Shown here piece by piece: positions 1 to 9,467 of a stretch of DNA of 64,000 nt; position 1 is the first letter of the stretch; each line of letters starts with the position of its first letter. The notes beneath the pieces were generated by a model. The model was not told where the DNA came from. It made no database searches and was given only the letters and a program-made list of their open reading frames with translations. Location: NCBI RefSeq assembly GCF_041477585.1, contig NZ_JBGNYA010000001.1, positions 868,001 through 932,000 on the forward strand, written 5' to 3'. Made by a program: the position numbers and the translations under genes. Source of the DNA: Halobellus sp. MBLA0158 (GTDB lineage: Archaea > Halobacteriota > Halobacteria > Halobacteriales > Haloferacaceae).

Positions 1-147
1 TCGCGGCTCGTCACCGACTCGCTGCACTTCTCGGTCTCGCACCACGTCGAGGCGTCGGTCCTGCTCGCCGAGCGGCCCTCCGACCGGACGCTCCGCGAGC
101 GGCTCTTCGGCCGCGGGAGTCGCTTCCGCAGCCGGGACTCGGAGTGA
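1..147 (+). CDS. C-terminal end of an unidentified protein (5' truncated by window edge)
   Basis: Frame 1 is open from the first base to a TGA at 145-147 and encodes 48 residues ending in GSRFRSRDSE. The stretch VEASVLLAERPSDRTLRERLFG loosely resembles the last strand and tail of universal-stress-type domains found at the end of some haloarchaeal permeases, but the fragment is too short to assign. The codon use is typical of the window. The start lies outside the window. Confidence 0.5.
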   Translation, partial: SRLVTDSLHFSVSHHVEASVLLAERPSDRTLRERLFGRGSRFRSRDSE

Positions 148-183
148 TCCCATCGCTTCGAGCGTCGTAGGGGTTCTGTCGCA

Positions 184-303
184 CTCGGGCGGATTCGAAC
201 TAATCGAGAGACGGTCGCCTCGCTCCGCTCGGCGCTGCGACTCTCTGAGTTCGAATCGCCCTCAGTAACAGAAATCCTGCTCGCTGTCGCTCGCAGATTT
301 CAG
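184..303. repeat. tRNA-derived palindromic remnant next to tRNA-Val
   Basis: Bases 184-200 are an exact 17-base copy of 308-324, the 3' acceptor/T-arm part of the neighbouring tRNA-Val gene. The copy (187-201) pairs with 248-261 in an imperfect inverted repeat (nine perfect pairs, then one skipped base), with further short complementary arms inside. A second hairpin follows: 271-280 pairs with 293-301, with one bulged base. The layout looks like the scar of an element that once used the tRNA 3' end as attachment site, or a small palindromic repeat seeded from a tRNA. No integrase is nearby. Confidence 0.6.
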
Positions 304-376
304 TGGGCTCGGGCGGATTCGAACCACCGACCTCTTCCTTGTAAGGGAAGCGTCATAACCACTAGACCACGAGCCC
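304..376 (-). tRNA. tRNA-Val (anticodon UAC)
   Basis: The reverse complement folds as a complete cloverleaf of 73 nt including an A discriminator. The acceptor stem is GGGCTCG/CGAGCCC, the T-loop is TTCGAAT, and the anticodon stem CTTCC/GGAAG carries the loop CTTACAA with anticodon TAC. This reads GUA and other valine codons. No intron is present and CCA is not encoded. The 3' end is partly duplicated at 184-200. Confidence 0.95.
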
Positions 377-463
377 GCAGGCGAAACGAGTCCGCTCACG
401 TGTATAACCGTTTCCAATCCCGAGCGACGGAACGCTTAGGCCCGTCCACTCGAACCCCGTCAT

Positions 464-988
464 ATGCCCGATCGACGGACGCTCTACGCGATCGCTCTCG
501 CTCTCGCCGTCCTCCTCGCGCTCGGCGCCGTCGCGGTCGCGACGAACCCCGGCCTGCTTCCGATCGGCGACTACGAGCGCACGACCGTCGCCGTCGTCGA
601 CGCGGACACCGGCGAGACGCTCGCGTCGGTCGACGCCCGCGTCGCCGACACCTTCCAGAAGCGCTACACCGGACTCAGCGACACCGACTCCCTGGGGCCG
701 AACGAGGGGATGCTCTTCGTCCACGACGCCGAGGAGCGCCACGCGTACGTGATGCGCGAGATGGCCTTCCCGCTCGACATCGTCTTCATCGGCGCCGACG
801 GGAGGATCACGCAGATCCACCACGCCGAGCTCCCGCCCGAAGGCACGTCTGACTCTGAGCTGACCCGCTACGCCGGCCGCGGGCAGTACGTCCTCGAAGT
901 CCCGTACAACTACACCGTCGACCGCGGCATCGAGATCGGCGACCGCGTCGAGATAGCGGGCCGCTGGGGACCGGACGAGGAGGCGTAA
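464..988 (+). CDS. DUF192 family membrane-anchored protein
   Basis: This 174-residue protein has one hydrophobic segment at about residues 7-28, which probably acts as a membrane anchor or uncleaved signal. A DUF192 domain (COG1430) follows. Typical family features are the region around QKRYTGLSDTDSLGPNEGML, the motif YVMREMAFPLDIVFI near the middle, and the C-terminal segment with VLEVPYN and GIEIGDRV. The family is widespread and small, often exported, and of unknown biochemical function. The ATG at 464 is the first start giving the hydrophobic N-terminus. It is transcribed away from the tRNA gene. Confidence 0.85.
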   Translation: MPDRRTLYAIALALAVLLALGAVAVATNPGLLPIGDYERTTVAVVDADTGETLASVDARVADTFQKRYTGLSDTDSLGPNEGMLFVHDAEERHAYVMREMAFPLDIVFIGADGRITQIHHAELPPEGTSDSELTRYAGRGQYVLEVPYNYTVDRGIEIGDRVEIAGRWGPDEEA

Positions 989-1056
989 TCGGTCGCGAAA
1001 GCGAAAAGCGAAAGAGAAGCGAAAGGCCGAGGGCGGTCGCGTCCGTGCGTCGGCGT

Positions 1057-1332
1057 ATGGCAGAGGACGACCGGGTCGACGCCCTCGACGCCCTCGACGG
1101 CTGGCACGCCGAGGGGTACGCGGCGCGGGCGCACTACGAAGGGGCGGGCGATCGGTACAGCATCGAGTTCTACGCGCCCTCCGCGTGCGTGCTCTACTGG
1201 AAGGTGAAGGGCGACGGCGAGACGGCCGTGCCCGTCGCCCGCGACACCGTGCCCGATCCGCTCCGGGCGCGGATCCGCGAGGACCTCGTCGAGGCGGGGA
1301 TCGACCCCGACGTCGAGGAGCGATCGCTCTAG
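1057..1332 (+). CDS. Haloarchaeal hypothetical protein (91 aa)
   Basis: A small acidic protein starting at the ATG at 1057 (MAEDDRVDALDALDGW). An upstream in-frame start at 1045 would add four basic residues and looks less likely. It has an alpha/beta pattern without membrane segments: the segment DRYSIEFYAPSACVLYWKVKGDG suggests a beta sheet, followed by a helical C-terminus with PDPLRARIREDLVEAG. No function is recognised. It lies between the DUF192 gene and the ABC exporter on the same strand, 75 bp before the latter. Confidence 0.7.
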   Translation: MAEDDRVDALDALDGWHAEGYAARAHYEGAGDRYSIEFYAPSACVLYWKVKGDGETAVPVARDTVPDPLRARIREDLVEAGIDPDVEERSL

Positions 1333-1406
1333 GCCCTCGTCGCCGATCACCGGGGAATTCGGCTCCGAACCGACCCTTTAGGTCCGACGAGCCCCGAGAG
1401 GCGACG

Positions 1407-3347
1407 ATGGACGTCCCCGCTGACGACGACGACCCCTTCGAGCGCCAACGCGAGCGCGCGGAGAACCCGATGCGGCGGCTCTTCGCGGAGTACGGCCGCG
1501 ACAACGCCACCGCGTTCCTCGTCGGGCTGGTCTCCAGCGTCGTCGCTCGCGTGCTCGACCTCCTGCCGCCGATCCTCCTGGCGGTGGCGGTCGACTCGAT
1601 CTTCTTCGACACGCGGCCCTTCTCGCTGTGGCTCGTGCCCGACGCGTGGCTCCCGGCGACGCAGATCGACCAGCTCTACCTCTCGGCCGGGCTCATCGCG
1701 GTCTCCTTCCTGGGCGGCGCGGCCTTCCACTGGACGCGCAACTGGGGCTGGAACGCCTTCGCCCAGCACATCCAGCACGCGGTCCGGACCGACACCTACG
1801 ACAAGATGCAGCGGCTGAACATGGACTTCTTCGCCGACAAGCAGACCGGCGAGATGATGTCGATCCTCTCGAACGACGTCAACCGATTGGAAAGATTCCT
1901 CAACGACGGGATGAACTCCGCGTTCCGGCTGGGCGTGATGGTGCTCGGCATCGCCGGCATCCTGCTGTACTGGAACTGGCAGCTCGCGCTCGTCACGCTC
2001 GTCGTCGTCCCGCTCATCGCCTTCTTCACCTACCGCTTCGTGCAGACGATCCAGCCGCAGTACGCCGAGGTCCGCTCGTCGGTCGGCCAGCTCAACTCCC
2101 GATTGGAGAACAACCTCGGCGGCATCGGCGTCATCAAGTCCGCCAACACCGAGGACTTCGAGTCCGACCGCGTCGACGACGTCTCACAGGACTACTTCGA
2201 CGCCAACTGGGAGGCGATCGGCACGCGGATCAAGTTCTTCCCCGGGCTGCGGGTCCTCTCGGGGATCGGCTTCGTGCTCACCTTCGTCCTCGGCGGCGTC
2301 TGGGTGCTCACCTACCAGCAGACCGGGAGCGCGCCGTTCTTCTTCACGGGCGGGCTCACTCCCGGGGAGTTCGTCGGCTTCATCCTCTTCACCCAGCGGT
2401 TCATCTGGCCGATGGCGCAGTTCGGCCAGATCATCAATATGTACCAGCGGGCCTACGCGTCGGCCGCGCGGATCTTCGGGCTGATGGACGAGCCCGCGCG
2501 GATCGAAGAGGCGCCCGACGCCGAAGCGCTGGCCGTCGACGAGGGCCGCGTCGTCTACGACGACGTCACCTTCGGCTACGACGCCGAGGAGACGACGATC
2601 GAGGACGTCTCCTTCGCGGTCGACGGCGGCGAGACGCTCGCGCTCGTCGGCCCGACCGGGGCAGGGAAATCCACGGTCCTCAAACTGCTGCTCCGGATGT
2701 ACGACGTCGACGAGGGATCGATCTCGATCGACGGAACCGACGTCCGCGAGGTGACGATTCCCAGCCTCCGGAAGTCGATCGGCTACGTCAGCCAGGAGAC
2801 GTTTATGTTCTACGGGACCGTCGCGGAGAACATCCGGTACGGCACCTTCGGCGCGACCCACGAGGAGGTCGTCGAGGCCGCGAAGGCCGCCGAGGCCCAC
2901 GAGTTCATCGAGAACCTCCCGGACGGCTACGACACCGAGATCGGCGAGCGCGGCGTGAAACTCTCGGGCGGCCAGCGCCAGCGGCTCTCGATCGCCCGCG
3001 CGGTGCTCCGCGACCCCGACATCCTCGTCCTCGACGAGGCGACCTCCGACGTCGACACCGAAACGGAGATGCTGATCCAGCGGTCGCTCGACCGCCTCAC
3101 CGAGGACCGGACGACCTTCAGCATCGCCCACCGACTGTCGACGATCAAGGACGCAGACCGGATCGTCGTCCTCGAAGACGGCCGGATCAAAGAGCGCGGC
3201 ACCCACGAGGAACTGCTCGCCGAGGACGGCCTCTACGCCCACCTGTGGGGCGTCCAGGCGGGCGAGATCGACGAACTGCCCGAGGAGTTCATCGAGCGCG
3301 CCAGCCGCCGGGCCTCCCGGACGGTCGAATCGGACGCCGACGACTGA
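1407..3347 (+). CDS. ABC exporter, fused permease and ATPase
   Basis: The 646-residue protein is a half-transporter of the MsbA/multidrug type that should work as a homodimer in the membrane. Residues of about 40-350 hold the six-helix transmembrane domain (hydrophobic blocks such as TAFLVGLVSSVVARVLDLL and AFRLGVMVLGIAGILLYW). The nucleotide-binding domain has Walker A GPTGAGKST at 415-423, signature LSGGQRQRLS from 519, Walker B ending LVLDEATSD, and the H-loop histidine in SIAHRLSTI. The start is the ATG at 1407. Further upstream the same frame is only antisense-like read-through. The substrate cannot be read from the sequence. Confidence 0.93.
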   Translation: MDVPADDDDPFERQRERAENPMRRLFAEYGRDNATAFLVGLVSSVVARVLDLLPPILLAVAVDSIFFDTRPFSLWLVPDAWLPATQIDQLYLSAGLIAVSFLGGAAFHWTRNWGWNAFAQHIQHAVRTDTYDKMQRLNMDFFADKQTGEMMSILSNDVNRLERFLNDGMNSAFRLGVMVLGIAGILLYWNWQLALVTLVVVPLIAFFTYRFVQTIQPQYAEVRSSVGQLNSRLENNLGGIGVIKSANTEDFESDRVDDVSQDYFDANWEAIGTRIKFFPGLRVLSGIGFVLTFVLGGVWVLTYQQTGSAPFFFTGGLTPGEFVGFILFTQRFIWPMAQFGQIINMYQRAYASAARIFGLMDEPARIEEAPDAEALAVDEGRVVYDDVTFGYDAEETTIEDVSFAVDGGETLALVGPTGAGKSTVLKLLLRMYDVDEGSISIDGTDVREVTIPSLRKSIGYVSQETFMFYGTVAENIRYGTFGATHEEVVEAAKAAEAHEFIENLPDGYDTEIGERGVKLSGGQRQRLSIARAVLRDPDILVLDEATSDVDTETEMLIQRSLDRLTEDRTTFSIAHRLSTIKDADRIVVLEDGRIKERGTHEELLAEDGLYAHLWGVQAGEIDELPEEFIERASRRASRTVESDADD

Positions 3348-3455
3348 TGACTCACGACTGACGACGATACTGCCGCGCGGCCGCACGTGACACCGCAGTT
3401 TCAGATCCGATACTCCGGAGGGAACACTGATCCGTGACGGGCGGGACCTCGGTCT

Positions 3456-3947
3456 ATGGACCCCTCCATCCGGGGCTCGACGCGTGCGGTTTCGCCCGCG
3501 ATCGGCACGGCGCTGATGCTGGCGATCCTCGTCGCGATCGTCGCGGTCTTCGGCGGCCTCCTCCTCGGCATCGAGATGCCGAGCGAACCCACGCCGCAGT
3601 ACCGCCACCAGACGGAGTACGTCGCCGACGGCGCCGGCAACACCGACGACCGCCCGTACGTGAACATCACGCTCACCGGGGGACGGATCGAACCCGGCGA
3701 GGACTTCTGCGTCGTCGACGGCGACGGCAACGCGGTGCGGTGGGACCAGGTCTGGACCACCGACGGCCCGCTCACCGCCGGCGACTACGCCCACATCGAC
3801 GGGTACGGCAGCGACGGCGCGCTCAATCACGCCTGCGAGGGCGAGGTCTACCGGATGGTCCACCGGCCCGACGACGGCCAGTCGGCGACCATCCTGGAAG
3901 TCGAGATCGACTCGCCGGCGGTCGGGCCCGCCGCGAGCCACTGCTGA
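3456..3947 (+). CDS. Type IV pilin-like protein (archaeal pilin N-terminal domain)
   Basis: This 163-residue protein has a class III signal. The short basic leader ends in RGSTRA, followed by VSPAIGTALMLAILVAIVAVFGG, so a prepilin peptidase (PibD) would be expected to cut between A11 and V12. The rest is a predicted extracellular beta-rich head with two cysteines (FCVVDGDG and NHACEGE) and a third near the C-terminus. The N-terminus matches the archaeal pilin/DUF1628 family. It stands alone, 108 bp after the ABC exporter, far from the pilus operon at 57-64 kb. It could supply a subunit to that or another pilus. Confidence 0.85.
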   Translation: MDPSIRGSTRAVSPAIGTALMLAILVAIVAVFGGLLLGIEMPSEPTPQYRHQTEYVADGAGNTDDRPYVNITLTGGRIEPGEDFCVVDGDGNAVRWDQVWTTDGPLTAGDYAHIDGYGSDGALNHACEGEVYRMVHRPDDGQSATILEVEIDSPAVGPAASHC

Positions 3948-3990
3948 CCCGTCGCCCGCCGAGAGCCACCCGTCGCCCGCGGCGTCCGCG

Positions 3991-4794
3991 TTACAGCTCC
4001 GCCCGCAGCGCCTCGTTCATCGCGTCGACCGGGGCGTCGCGGCCGGTCCAGCGCTCGAACGCCTCGACGCCCTGGAACAGCAGCATCCAGGCGCCGTCGA
4101 TCGTCGTCGCGCCCTCCGCTGCGGCCTCCCGGAGGAGCCGCGTCTCGATCGGCGCGTAGACGGCGTCCAGCACCGCGAGGTCGCCGTGGAGGTACTCGGC
4201 ATCGACGGGCGTCACGTCGTCGTCGGGCTCCATCCCGACGCTCGTCGCGTTGACCAGGACGTCGGCGTCTGCGACCCGATCGAGCGTGTCGAGGCCGCCC
4301 GCGGTCGCGCCGGGGACGTCCGCCGCCAGCGACTCCGCGCGCTCGACCGTCCGGTTCGCGACGTGGACGCTCGCGCCCGCGTCGGCGAGCGCGAACGCGA
4401 CCGCCCGCCCCGCGCCGCCCGCGCCGACGACGACCGCGTCTCGCTCTTCCAGGTCGACGCCGTGGTGGGCGAAGGAGCGCTCGACGCCCGCGACGTCGGT
4501 GTTGTGGCCGGTCGGCGGCGTCGTGGAGAAGTCGATCGTGTTCACGGCGCCGACGCGGCGGGCGACGTCGTCGGGCTCGACCGCATCGAGGACGTCCTGC
4601 TTGAACGGGATGGTGACGTTCAGCCCCGCGATCCCCAGCGTCTCGGCGCTCTCGACGGCCGCGGCCGCGGCGTCGCGGTCGGGCTCGAAGGTGACGTAGC
4701 GGGCGTCCAGGCCGAGCGCCTCGTAGGCCGCCTCGTGCATCGGCGGCGACAGCGAGTGCTCGACGGGGTTCCCGAGGAGTCCGAATACCTGCAT
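3991..4794 (-). CDS. aroE: Shikimate dehydrogenase
   Basis: 267 residues, normal length. It catalyses NADPH-dependent reduction of 3-dehydroshikimate in the chorismate pathway. Visible motifs are [11 protein letters not shown] at 14-24 (substrate binding), NVTIPFK ending at catalytic K65, NTDVAG with catalytic D100, the Rossmann motif GAGGAG at 124-129 and NRT at 147-149. The latter suits NADP recognition. The start is the ATG at 4794, immediately followed by a typical [15 protein letters not shown]-terminus. It converges on the pilin gene and diverges from the cation exchanger. Confidence 0.95.
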   Translation of the reverse strand: MQVFGLLGNPVEHSLSPPMHEAAYEALGLDARYVTFEPDRDAAAAAVESAETLGIAGLNVTIPFKQDVLDAVEPDDVARRVGAVNTIDFSTTPPTGHNTDVAGVERSFAHHGVDLEERDAVVVGAGGAGRAVAFALADAGASVHVANRTVERAESLAADVPGATAGGLDTLDRVADADVLVNATSVGMEPDDDVTPVDAEYLHGDLAVLDAVYAPIETRLLREAAAEGATTIDGAWMLLFQGVEAFERWTGRDAPVDAMNEALRAEL

Positions 4795-4918
4795 ACCCCT
4801 CCGTCGGCCGGCGACCGAATTAAATGGTGGCTCCGCGGCGGCTCTCGCGGTCGGGGCCGAAGCCGGGCGAATCTCCGAACCACAAGAAATAGGCGCGGAA
4901 GGGTCCGTAGCTCCGGTG

Positions 4919-6241
4919 ATGACTTCTCGCTTGCGCCATCCGCTCACCGCGCTGGGCGGCGCCGTCGCCCTGACGCTCCCGTGGGTCGCCGTCTGGGCGA
5001 CGGGCGTCGCCGAGGGGTTCGCCCCGCTGACCACCGTCGCCGTCAGCGGGCTCGCCGTCCTCGGCGCGTCGTTCCTGCTCGCGTGGGGCGCCGAGACGGC
5101 CGAGAAGGACGTCCCGCGGGCGTTCGCGCTCGCCGTCCTGGCGGTCCTGGCCGTCGCGCCCGAGTACGCGGTCGACGCGCTCTACGCCTGGCAGGCGGCG
5201 ACCGATCCTGCGAAGGCGAACCTCGCGGTCGCGAACATGACCGGCGCGAACCGGATCCTCATCGGGCTGGGCTGGTCCGGCATCGCGCTCTTTTCGATCT
5301 ACAAGGCCACCACGGGCACCGGCGACGACCGGAGCGTCGTCGACCGCGAGGGCCGCCTCCGCGACGCGGTCAAGCTCGACCCGAGCATCGCCACCGAGAT
5401 TCTCTTTCTGTTCCTCGCGACCGTCTTCGCCTTCTTCGTGCCGCTCAGCGGCGGCATCGGCGCCGTCGACACGATCGTCCTCGTGGGGCTGTACGCGACC
5501 TACATCGCGATCATCGTCCGCGGCGACGTCGACGACCACGACGAGCAGGTCGGCGTGCCCGCGTACTTCCAGGCCAAACCCCGCAACGCGCGGATCCCGG
5601 TCGTCCTCACGCTCTTCGTCTACTCCGGCTTCCTGATCCTCACCGCGGTCGAGCCCTTCGCCCACGGCCTCGAAGACCTCGGGCTCCAGTACGGCATCCC
5701 GGAGTTCTTCATGATCCAGTGGATCGCCCCGCTGGCCTCCGAGAGCCCCGAACTCATCGTCACGGCGTACCTGGTGAACAAGGCCCGCGCGACCGCGGCG
5801 TTCAACGCCCTGATCTCCTCGAAGCTCAATCAGTGGACGCTGCTCATCGGGACGCTGGCGGTCGTCTACAGCATCTCGCTCGGCCGCTACGGCGTCCTGC
5901 CGTTCGACTTCAAGCAGGCCGCCGAAATCTGGCTCACCGCCGCCCAGAGCTTCTTCGCCTTGGCGGTGCTCGTGAACTTCCGGATCAGCGTCCGCGAGGC
6001 GGTGGTCCTCCTCGTGCTCTTCGTCTCGCAGGTGCTCATCGAGTTCGCGTTCATCCGGATCTACCCCGAGGCGCTCGCGGAGACGTACTCGATCTACGTC
6101 CTGTTGGCCTACACCGCGCTGTACGTCGTCCTCGGCGTCGCGCTCCTCGCCACGCGCCGGGAGGAGCTCCGGCTGCTCGGCGAGCGCACGGTCGCGAACA
6201 TCCGCGGTCAGCCGATTCCGGAGCCCGAGCACGCGGACTGA
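4919..6241 (+). CDS. Sodium/calcium exchanger family membrane protein
   Basis: A 440-residue polytopic protein with about ten to eleven hydrophobic segments and two related halves, as in the CaCA superfamily. Acidic alpha-repeat-like segments are visible: [12 protein letters not shown] in the first half and [20 protein letters not shown] in the second. They correspond to the ion-binding repeats. It probably exchanges Ca2+ or another cation for Na+ or H+. A GTG three bases upstream (4916) is an alternative start. The family call is firmer than the ion specificity. Confidence 0.82.
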   Translation: MTSRLRHPLTALGGAVALTLPWVAVWATGVAEGFAPLTTVAVSGLAVLGASFLLAWGAETAEKDVPRAFALAVLAVLAVAPEYAVDALYAWQAATDPAKANLAVANMTGANRILIGLGWSGIALFSIYKATTGTGDDRSVVDREGRLRDAVKLDPSIATEILFLFLATVFAFFVPLSGGIGAVDTIVLVGLYATYIAIIVRGDVDDHDEQVGVPAYFQAKPRNARIPVVLTLFVYSGFLILTAVEPFAHGLEDLGLQYGIPEFFMIQWIAPLASESPELIVTAYLVNKARATAAFNALISSKLNQWTLLIGTLAVVYSISLGRYGVLPFDFKQAAEIWLTAAQSFFALAVLVNFRISVREAVVLLVLFVSQVLIEFAFIRIYPEALAETYSIYVLLAYTALYVVLGVALLATRREELRLLGERTVANIRGQPIPEPEHAD

Positions 6242-6248
6242 CGCCGAT

Positions 6249-6290
6249 CGCTCCATCGCTCCGGTCGCTCCATCGCTCCGGTCGCTCCAT
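6249..6290. repeat. Short tandem repeat, 17-bp unit, about 2.5 copies
   Basis: The unit CGCTCCATCGCTCCGGT occurs at 6249-6265 and 6266-6282, and its first eight bases again at 6283-6290. It lies directly after the stop codon of the cation exchanger gene, in the gap before dtdA. It is probably replication slippage in non-coding DNA. Confidence 0.8.
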
Positions 6291-6355
6291 CCCCCGATCG
6301 TTCCGACCACCGTCGCTTCGAGACCTTTTACACCGCCGAGCGATCAGAGCCGAGC

Positions 6356-7813
6356 GTGATCGGACTCGTAGTGAGCCGGGCGGACGACGCGTCGGTCGCG
6401 ATCGGCGAGGCGCTCCGCTCGCTCGTCGACTGGGAGGCGCGGACCGATGACGCCCGGAGCGACGCCGACGGCGGCGGGACGTACTACCGCCACGGCGACT
6501 TCGAGCTCCGGACCTTCGAGGAGTGGCACCTCGAACTCTCGGGCGTCGCCGACGCCTTCTCGACCGAGCCGGAGTTCGTCGCCTTCCTCTCGCGGCACGC
6601 GGGCGAGACCGGCCCGCTCCTGACGGCGCACTTCACCGGGAACTTCGGCCCCGCGGAGTTCGGCGGCGAGCGGGGCGAACTCGCCCGTGCCTGTCCGAAC
6701 GTCCAGCGCGCGATTCTGGCGGCGTTCGACCGCCACGCGCCCGACGGCTACGACGTCGGCATCGAGTGTACCCACCACGGCCCCTCGGACGTCGGCGCGC
6801 CCTCGCTGTTCGTCGAACTCGGCAGCAGCGAGTCCGAGTGGAGCGATCCCGACGGCGCCGAGGCGGTCGCCCGCGCGGTGCTGGAGCTGTCGGGCGTCGG
6901 GGCCGACGCCGAGGCGGCCGAGTCAGAGTCGGAGTCGGAGCCGCCGCAGCGCCGCCACGTCGTCGGCTTCGGCGGCGGCCACTACGCCCCGCAGTTCGAG
7001 CGGGTCCTCCGCGAGACCGACTGGCGCGTGGGCCACGTCGCCGCCGACTGGGTCCGGCAGTCGATGGGCGCGCCCGAGGCCAACGCCGAGATCGTCCACC
7101 GGGCCTTCGCGCAGTCGGCGGCGACCCGGGCGCTCGTCGCCGACGGCGACTCCGGCTCCGATTCTGACCTCCGGGCCGTGATCGAGGACCTGGGCTACCG
7201 CGTCGTCGACGAGACGTGGCTCCGCGTCACGAGCGGCGTCGACCTCGCGCTCGTGGACGCGCTCGACGGCGCCGACGACCTGGATTCGATCGACGACGGA
7301 CTGCGGTTCGGCGCGCCGGCCGAGGCCGCCTCGTCGAGTGCGGCCGACGCGGTCACCGTCGTCCCCCTCCCCGACGACCTGCTCGCGGAGGCCGCCGGCA
7401 TCGACCGGGAGGCGACGTTCGACGCGGTCGCCGAGCGCGTCCTCGCCTTCGAGACGGTCGAGGGCGGCACGAAGCCGCGCGGCCGCGCCGCCGTCACCGA
7501 CGCAGACTCCCTCGACGCGCTCGTCGACGCGGTCTGTCGAATCCTCCGCGAGAAGTACGACGACGTCGCGGCGACCGACCGCGAGGTCGCCGCGACCCGG
7601 GAGACGTTCGACCCGGCGGCCGCCGCGGAGGCCGGCGTCCCGGAGGGCCCCGCCTTCGGCCGGCTGGCCGCGGGGGAGGCCGTCGAGGTCGACGGCCGGG
7701 AGGTCGCCCCCGAGGAGGTCCGGACGACCGAGACCGCGCGGTTCCCGCTTCCCGAGCCCGATATCAGTTCTGAGTCCGCTCCGGGCGTCGGATCCGCGGC
7801 CGATTTCGAATAA
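6356..7813 (+). CDS. dtdA: D-aminoacyl-tRNA deacylase, archaeal DtdA type
   Basis: The 485-residue protein hydrolyses D-aminoacyl-tRNA and so protects translation from D-amino acids. The N-terminal half carries the DtdA/GEK1 pattern: LLTAHFTGNFGPAEFGG, IECTHHGPSDVGAPSLFVELGS and RRHVVGFGGGHYAPQF, whose histidines are the likely metal ligands. The C-terminal 200 residues are more acidic and less conserved, and the protein is slightly longer than many relatives. The start is a GTG at 6356 giving MIGLVVSRADDAS. A TATA-like TTTTACA precedes it closely, which fits a leaderless message. Confidence 0.92.
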   Translation: MIGLVVSRADDASVAIGEALRSLVDWEARTDDARSDADGGGTYYRHGDFELRTFEEWHLELSGVADAFSTEPEFVAFLSRHAGETGPLLTAHFTGNFGPAEFGGERGELARACPNVQRAILAAFDRHAPDGYDVGIECTHHGPSDVGAPSLFVELGSSESEWSDPDGAEAVARAVLELSGVGADAEAAESESESEPPQRRHVVGFGGGHYAPQFERVLRETDWRVGHVAADWVRQSMGAPEANAEIVHRAFAQSAATRALVADGDSGSDSDLRAVIEDLGYRVVDETWLRVTSGVDLALVDALDGADDLDSIDDGLRFGAPAEAASSSAADAVTVVPLPDDLLAEAAGIDREATFDAVAERVLAFETVEGGTKPRGRAAVTDADSLDALVDAVCRILREKYDDVAATDREVAATRETFDPAAAAEAGVPEGPAFGRLAAGEAVEVDGREVAPEEVRTTETARFPLPEPDISSESAPGVGSAADFE

Positions 7814-7874
7814 TTCCCGCGAACGGCCGCCTCGAACCGTCTGCGCGTCAGACGCGCGTCAGACAAAAGGGGGA

Positions 7875-7887
7875 AAGATAATTAGGC
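7875..7887 (+). promoter_or_regulatory. TATA-like element of ftsZ1
   Basis: The AT-rich run AAGATAATTAGGC lies about 33 bases before the ATG at 7913, in otherwise GC-rich DNA. The spacing is typical for a haloarchaeal promoter driving a leaderless or short-leader transcript. Confidence 0.5.
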
Positions 7888-7912
7888 TGTATCCGGTACG
7901 GATGGCCATACA

Positions 7913-9112
7913 ATGGACTCCATCGTCGACGACGCAATAGACGAGGCCGAGGAGACGGGGGATGGGAGCCCCGTCGACGCCGACGACGAGGCGCCACGAA
8001 CCGGGACGATGACCGACGAAGAACTCCAGGAGGTCCTGGTCGACCTCCAGACCGACATCACGGTCGTCGGCTGCGGCGGTGCCGGGGGGAACACCGTCAA
8101 CCGAATGCACGAGGAGGGCATCGAGGGCGCGACGCTCGTCGCCGCCAACACCGACGTCCAGCACCTCGTCGAAATCGAGGCCGACACCAAGATCCTGATG
8201 GGCGAACAGAAGACCCAGGGGCGCGGCGCGGGCTCGCTCCCCCAGGTCGGCGAGGAGGCCGCACTGGAGTCCCAAGACGAGATCTACGAGGCGATCGACG
8301 GCTCGGATATGGTGTTCGTGACCGCCGGTCTGGGCGGCGGCACCGGCACGGGCTCGGCCCCGGTCGTCGCGAAGGCCGCCCGCGAGGCCGGCGCGCTCAC
8401 CATCGCCATCGTCACGACGCCGTTCACCGCCGAGGGCGAGGTCCGCCGCACCAACGCCGAGGCCGGCCTGGAGCGGCTCCGCGACGTGGCCGACACCGTC
8501 ATCGTCGTCCCCAACGACCGCCTGCTCGACGCCGTGGGCAAGCTCCCGGTCAAGCAGGCGTTCAAGGTGAGCGACGAGGTCCTGATGCGCTCTGTGAAGG
8601 GCATCACCGAACTGATCACGAAGCCCGGCCTCGTCAACCTCGACTTCGCCGACGTCAAGACCGTGATGGAGCGCGGCGGCGTCGCGATGATCGGCCTCGG
8701 CGAGTCCGACTCGGAGTCGAAGGCCCAGGACTCGGTCAAGAGCGCGCTCCGCTCGCCGCTCTTGGACGTCGACATCTCCGGCGCCAACTCCGCGCTCGTG
8801 AACGTCACCGGCGGGTCGGACATGAGCATCGAGGAGGCCGAGGGCGTCGTCGAGGAGATCTACGACCGGATCGACCCCGACGCCCGGATCATCTGGGGGA
8901 CCTCCGTCGACGAGGAGATCGACGGCACGATGCGGACGATGATCGTCGTCACCGGCGTCGAGTCGCCGCAAATCTACGGCCGCAGCGAGGAAGAGGAGGC
9001 CCAGCAGCGGGCCCCGCCGCAGGGTGGGAGCCAGGGTCAGACACAGGGCCGGAAGCAGAACCAGAGCCAGGGCGGTCAGGGCGGCGAGCCCGAGATCGAC
9101 TACGTCGAATAG
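7913..9112 (+). CDS. ftsZ1: Cell division GTPase FtsZ, FtsZ1 type
   Basis: The 399-residue tubulin homologue polymerises at midcell. In Haloferax volcanii FtsZ1 forms the scaffold ring with FtsZ2. Visible features are an acidic N-terminal extension of about 45 residues, [15 protein letters not shown], the tubulin signature [10 protein letters not shown] (from about residue 141), the T7-loop region with [11 protein letters not shown], and a C-terminal Gln/Gly-rich linker ending in EIDYVE. The assignment to FtsZ1 rests on the sequence and on secE and nusG directly downstream, the order known from other haloarchaea. Confidence 0.95.
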   Translation: MDSIVDDAIDEAEETGDGSPVDADDEAPRTGTMTDEELQEVLVDLQTDITVVGCGGAGGNTVNRMHEEGIEGATLVAANTDVQHLVEIEADTKILMGEQKTQGRGAGSLPQVGEEAALESQDEIYEAIDGSDMVFVTAGLGGGTGTGSAPVVAKAAREAGALTIAIVTTPFTAEGEVRRTNAEAGLERLRDVADTVIVVPNDRLLDAVGKLPVKQAFKVSDEVLMRSVKGITELITKPGLVNLDFADVKTVMERGGVAMIGLGESDSESKAQDSVKSALRSPLLDVDISGANSALVNVTGGSDMSIEEAEGVVEEIYDRIDPDARIIWGTSVDEEIDGTMRTMIVVTGVESPQIYGRSEEEEAQQRAPPQGGSQGQTQGRKQNQSQGGQGGEPEIDYVE

Positions 9113-9292
9113 CCGCCTCACCGGAGTCCACTCCCGATCCCGCGCGTTTTTCGCGTTCGTTCGGTCTCGCTCCCCATCCGATCGTCTCTCCTACGCCCGT
9201 CTCGACGGCTGAGCCGCGGCTTTGGCCGATCTCGCGGTCCGGTCGGCGCATCAATAGATAGAAAAAGCCCGACGCACTACTGGGGAGACAAG

Positions 9293-9466
9293 ATGGACGT
9301 CAAGTACGACCTGACCAGCTACGTGCGGGTGCTGAAGCTGGCCAGCACGCCCTCGTGGGAGGAGTTCTCACAGATCGGTCTCATCGCCGGCGCCGGCATC
9401 GTCCTCGTCGGCTTCCTGGGCTTTCTCATCTACGCGATTATGAGCTTCCTCCCGGGAGGTGTCTGA
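9293..9466 (+). CDS. secE: Protein translocase subunit SecE (Sec61 gamma)
   Basis: A 57-residue protein starting [20 protein letters not shown]. It has an amphipathic N-terminal half and a single C-terminal membrane helix ([25 protein letters not shown]). It clamps the SecY channel in the cytoplasmic membrane. The length fits archaeal SecE. A TATA-like run lies at about 9253-9266. The gene is translationally linked to nusG: the GTG of nusG follows its TGA after one base. Confidence 0.93.
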   Translation: MDVKYDLTSYVRVLKLASTPSWEEFSQIGLIAGAGIVLVGFLGFLIYAIMSFLPGGV

Positions 9467-9467
9467 G

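Noticed and set aside
6249-6290. Tandem repeat as a CRISPR-like or regulatory array
   Set aside because: Only about 2.5 contiguous 17-bp copies without spacers, just after a stop codon; simple slippage is enough to explain it.
4186-6450. Long open frame on the plus strand across aroE and the cation exchanger
   Set aside because: It runs antisense to aroE and out of frame with the exchanger, is extremely Arg-rich, and shows no domain. Long spurious frames are expected in DNA of this GC content.
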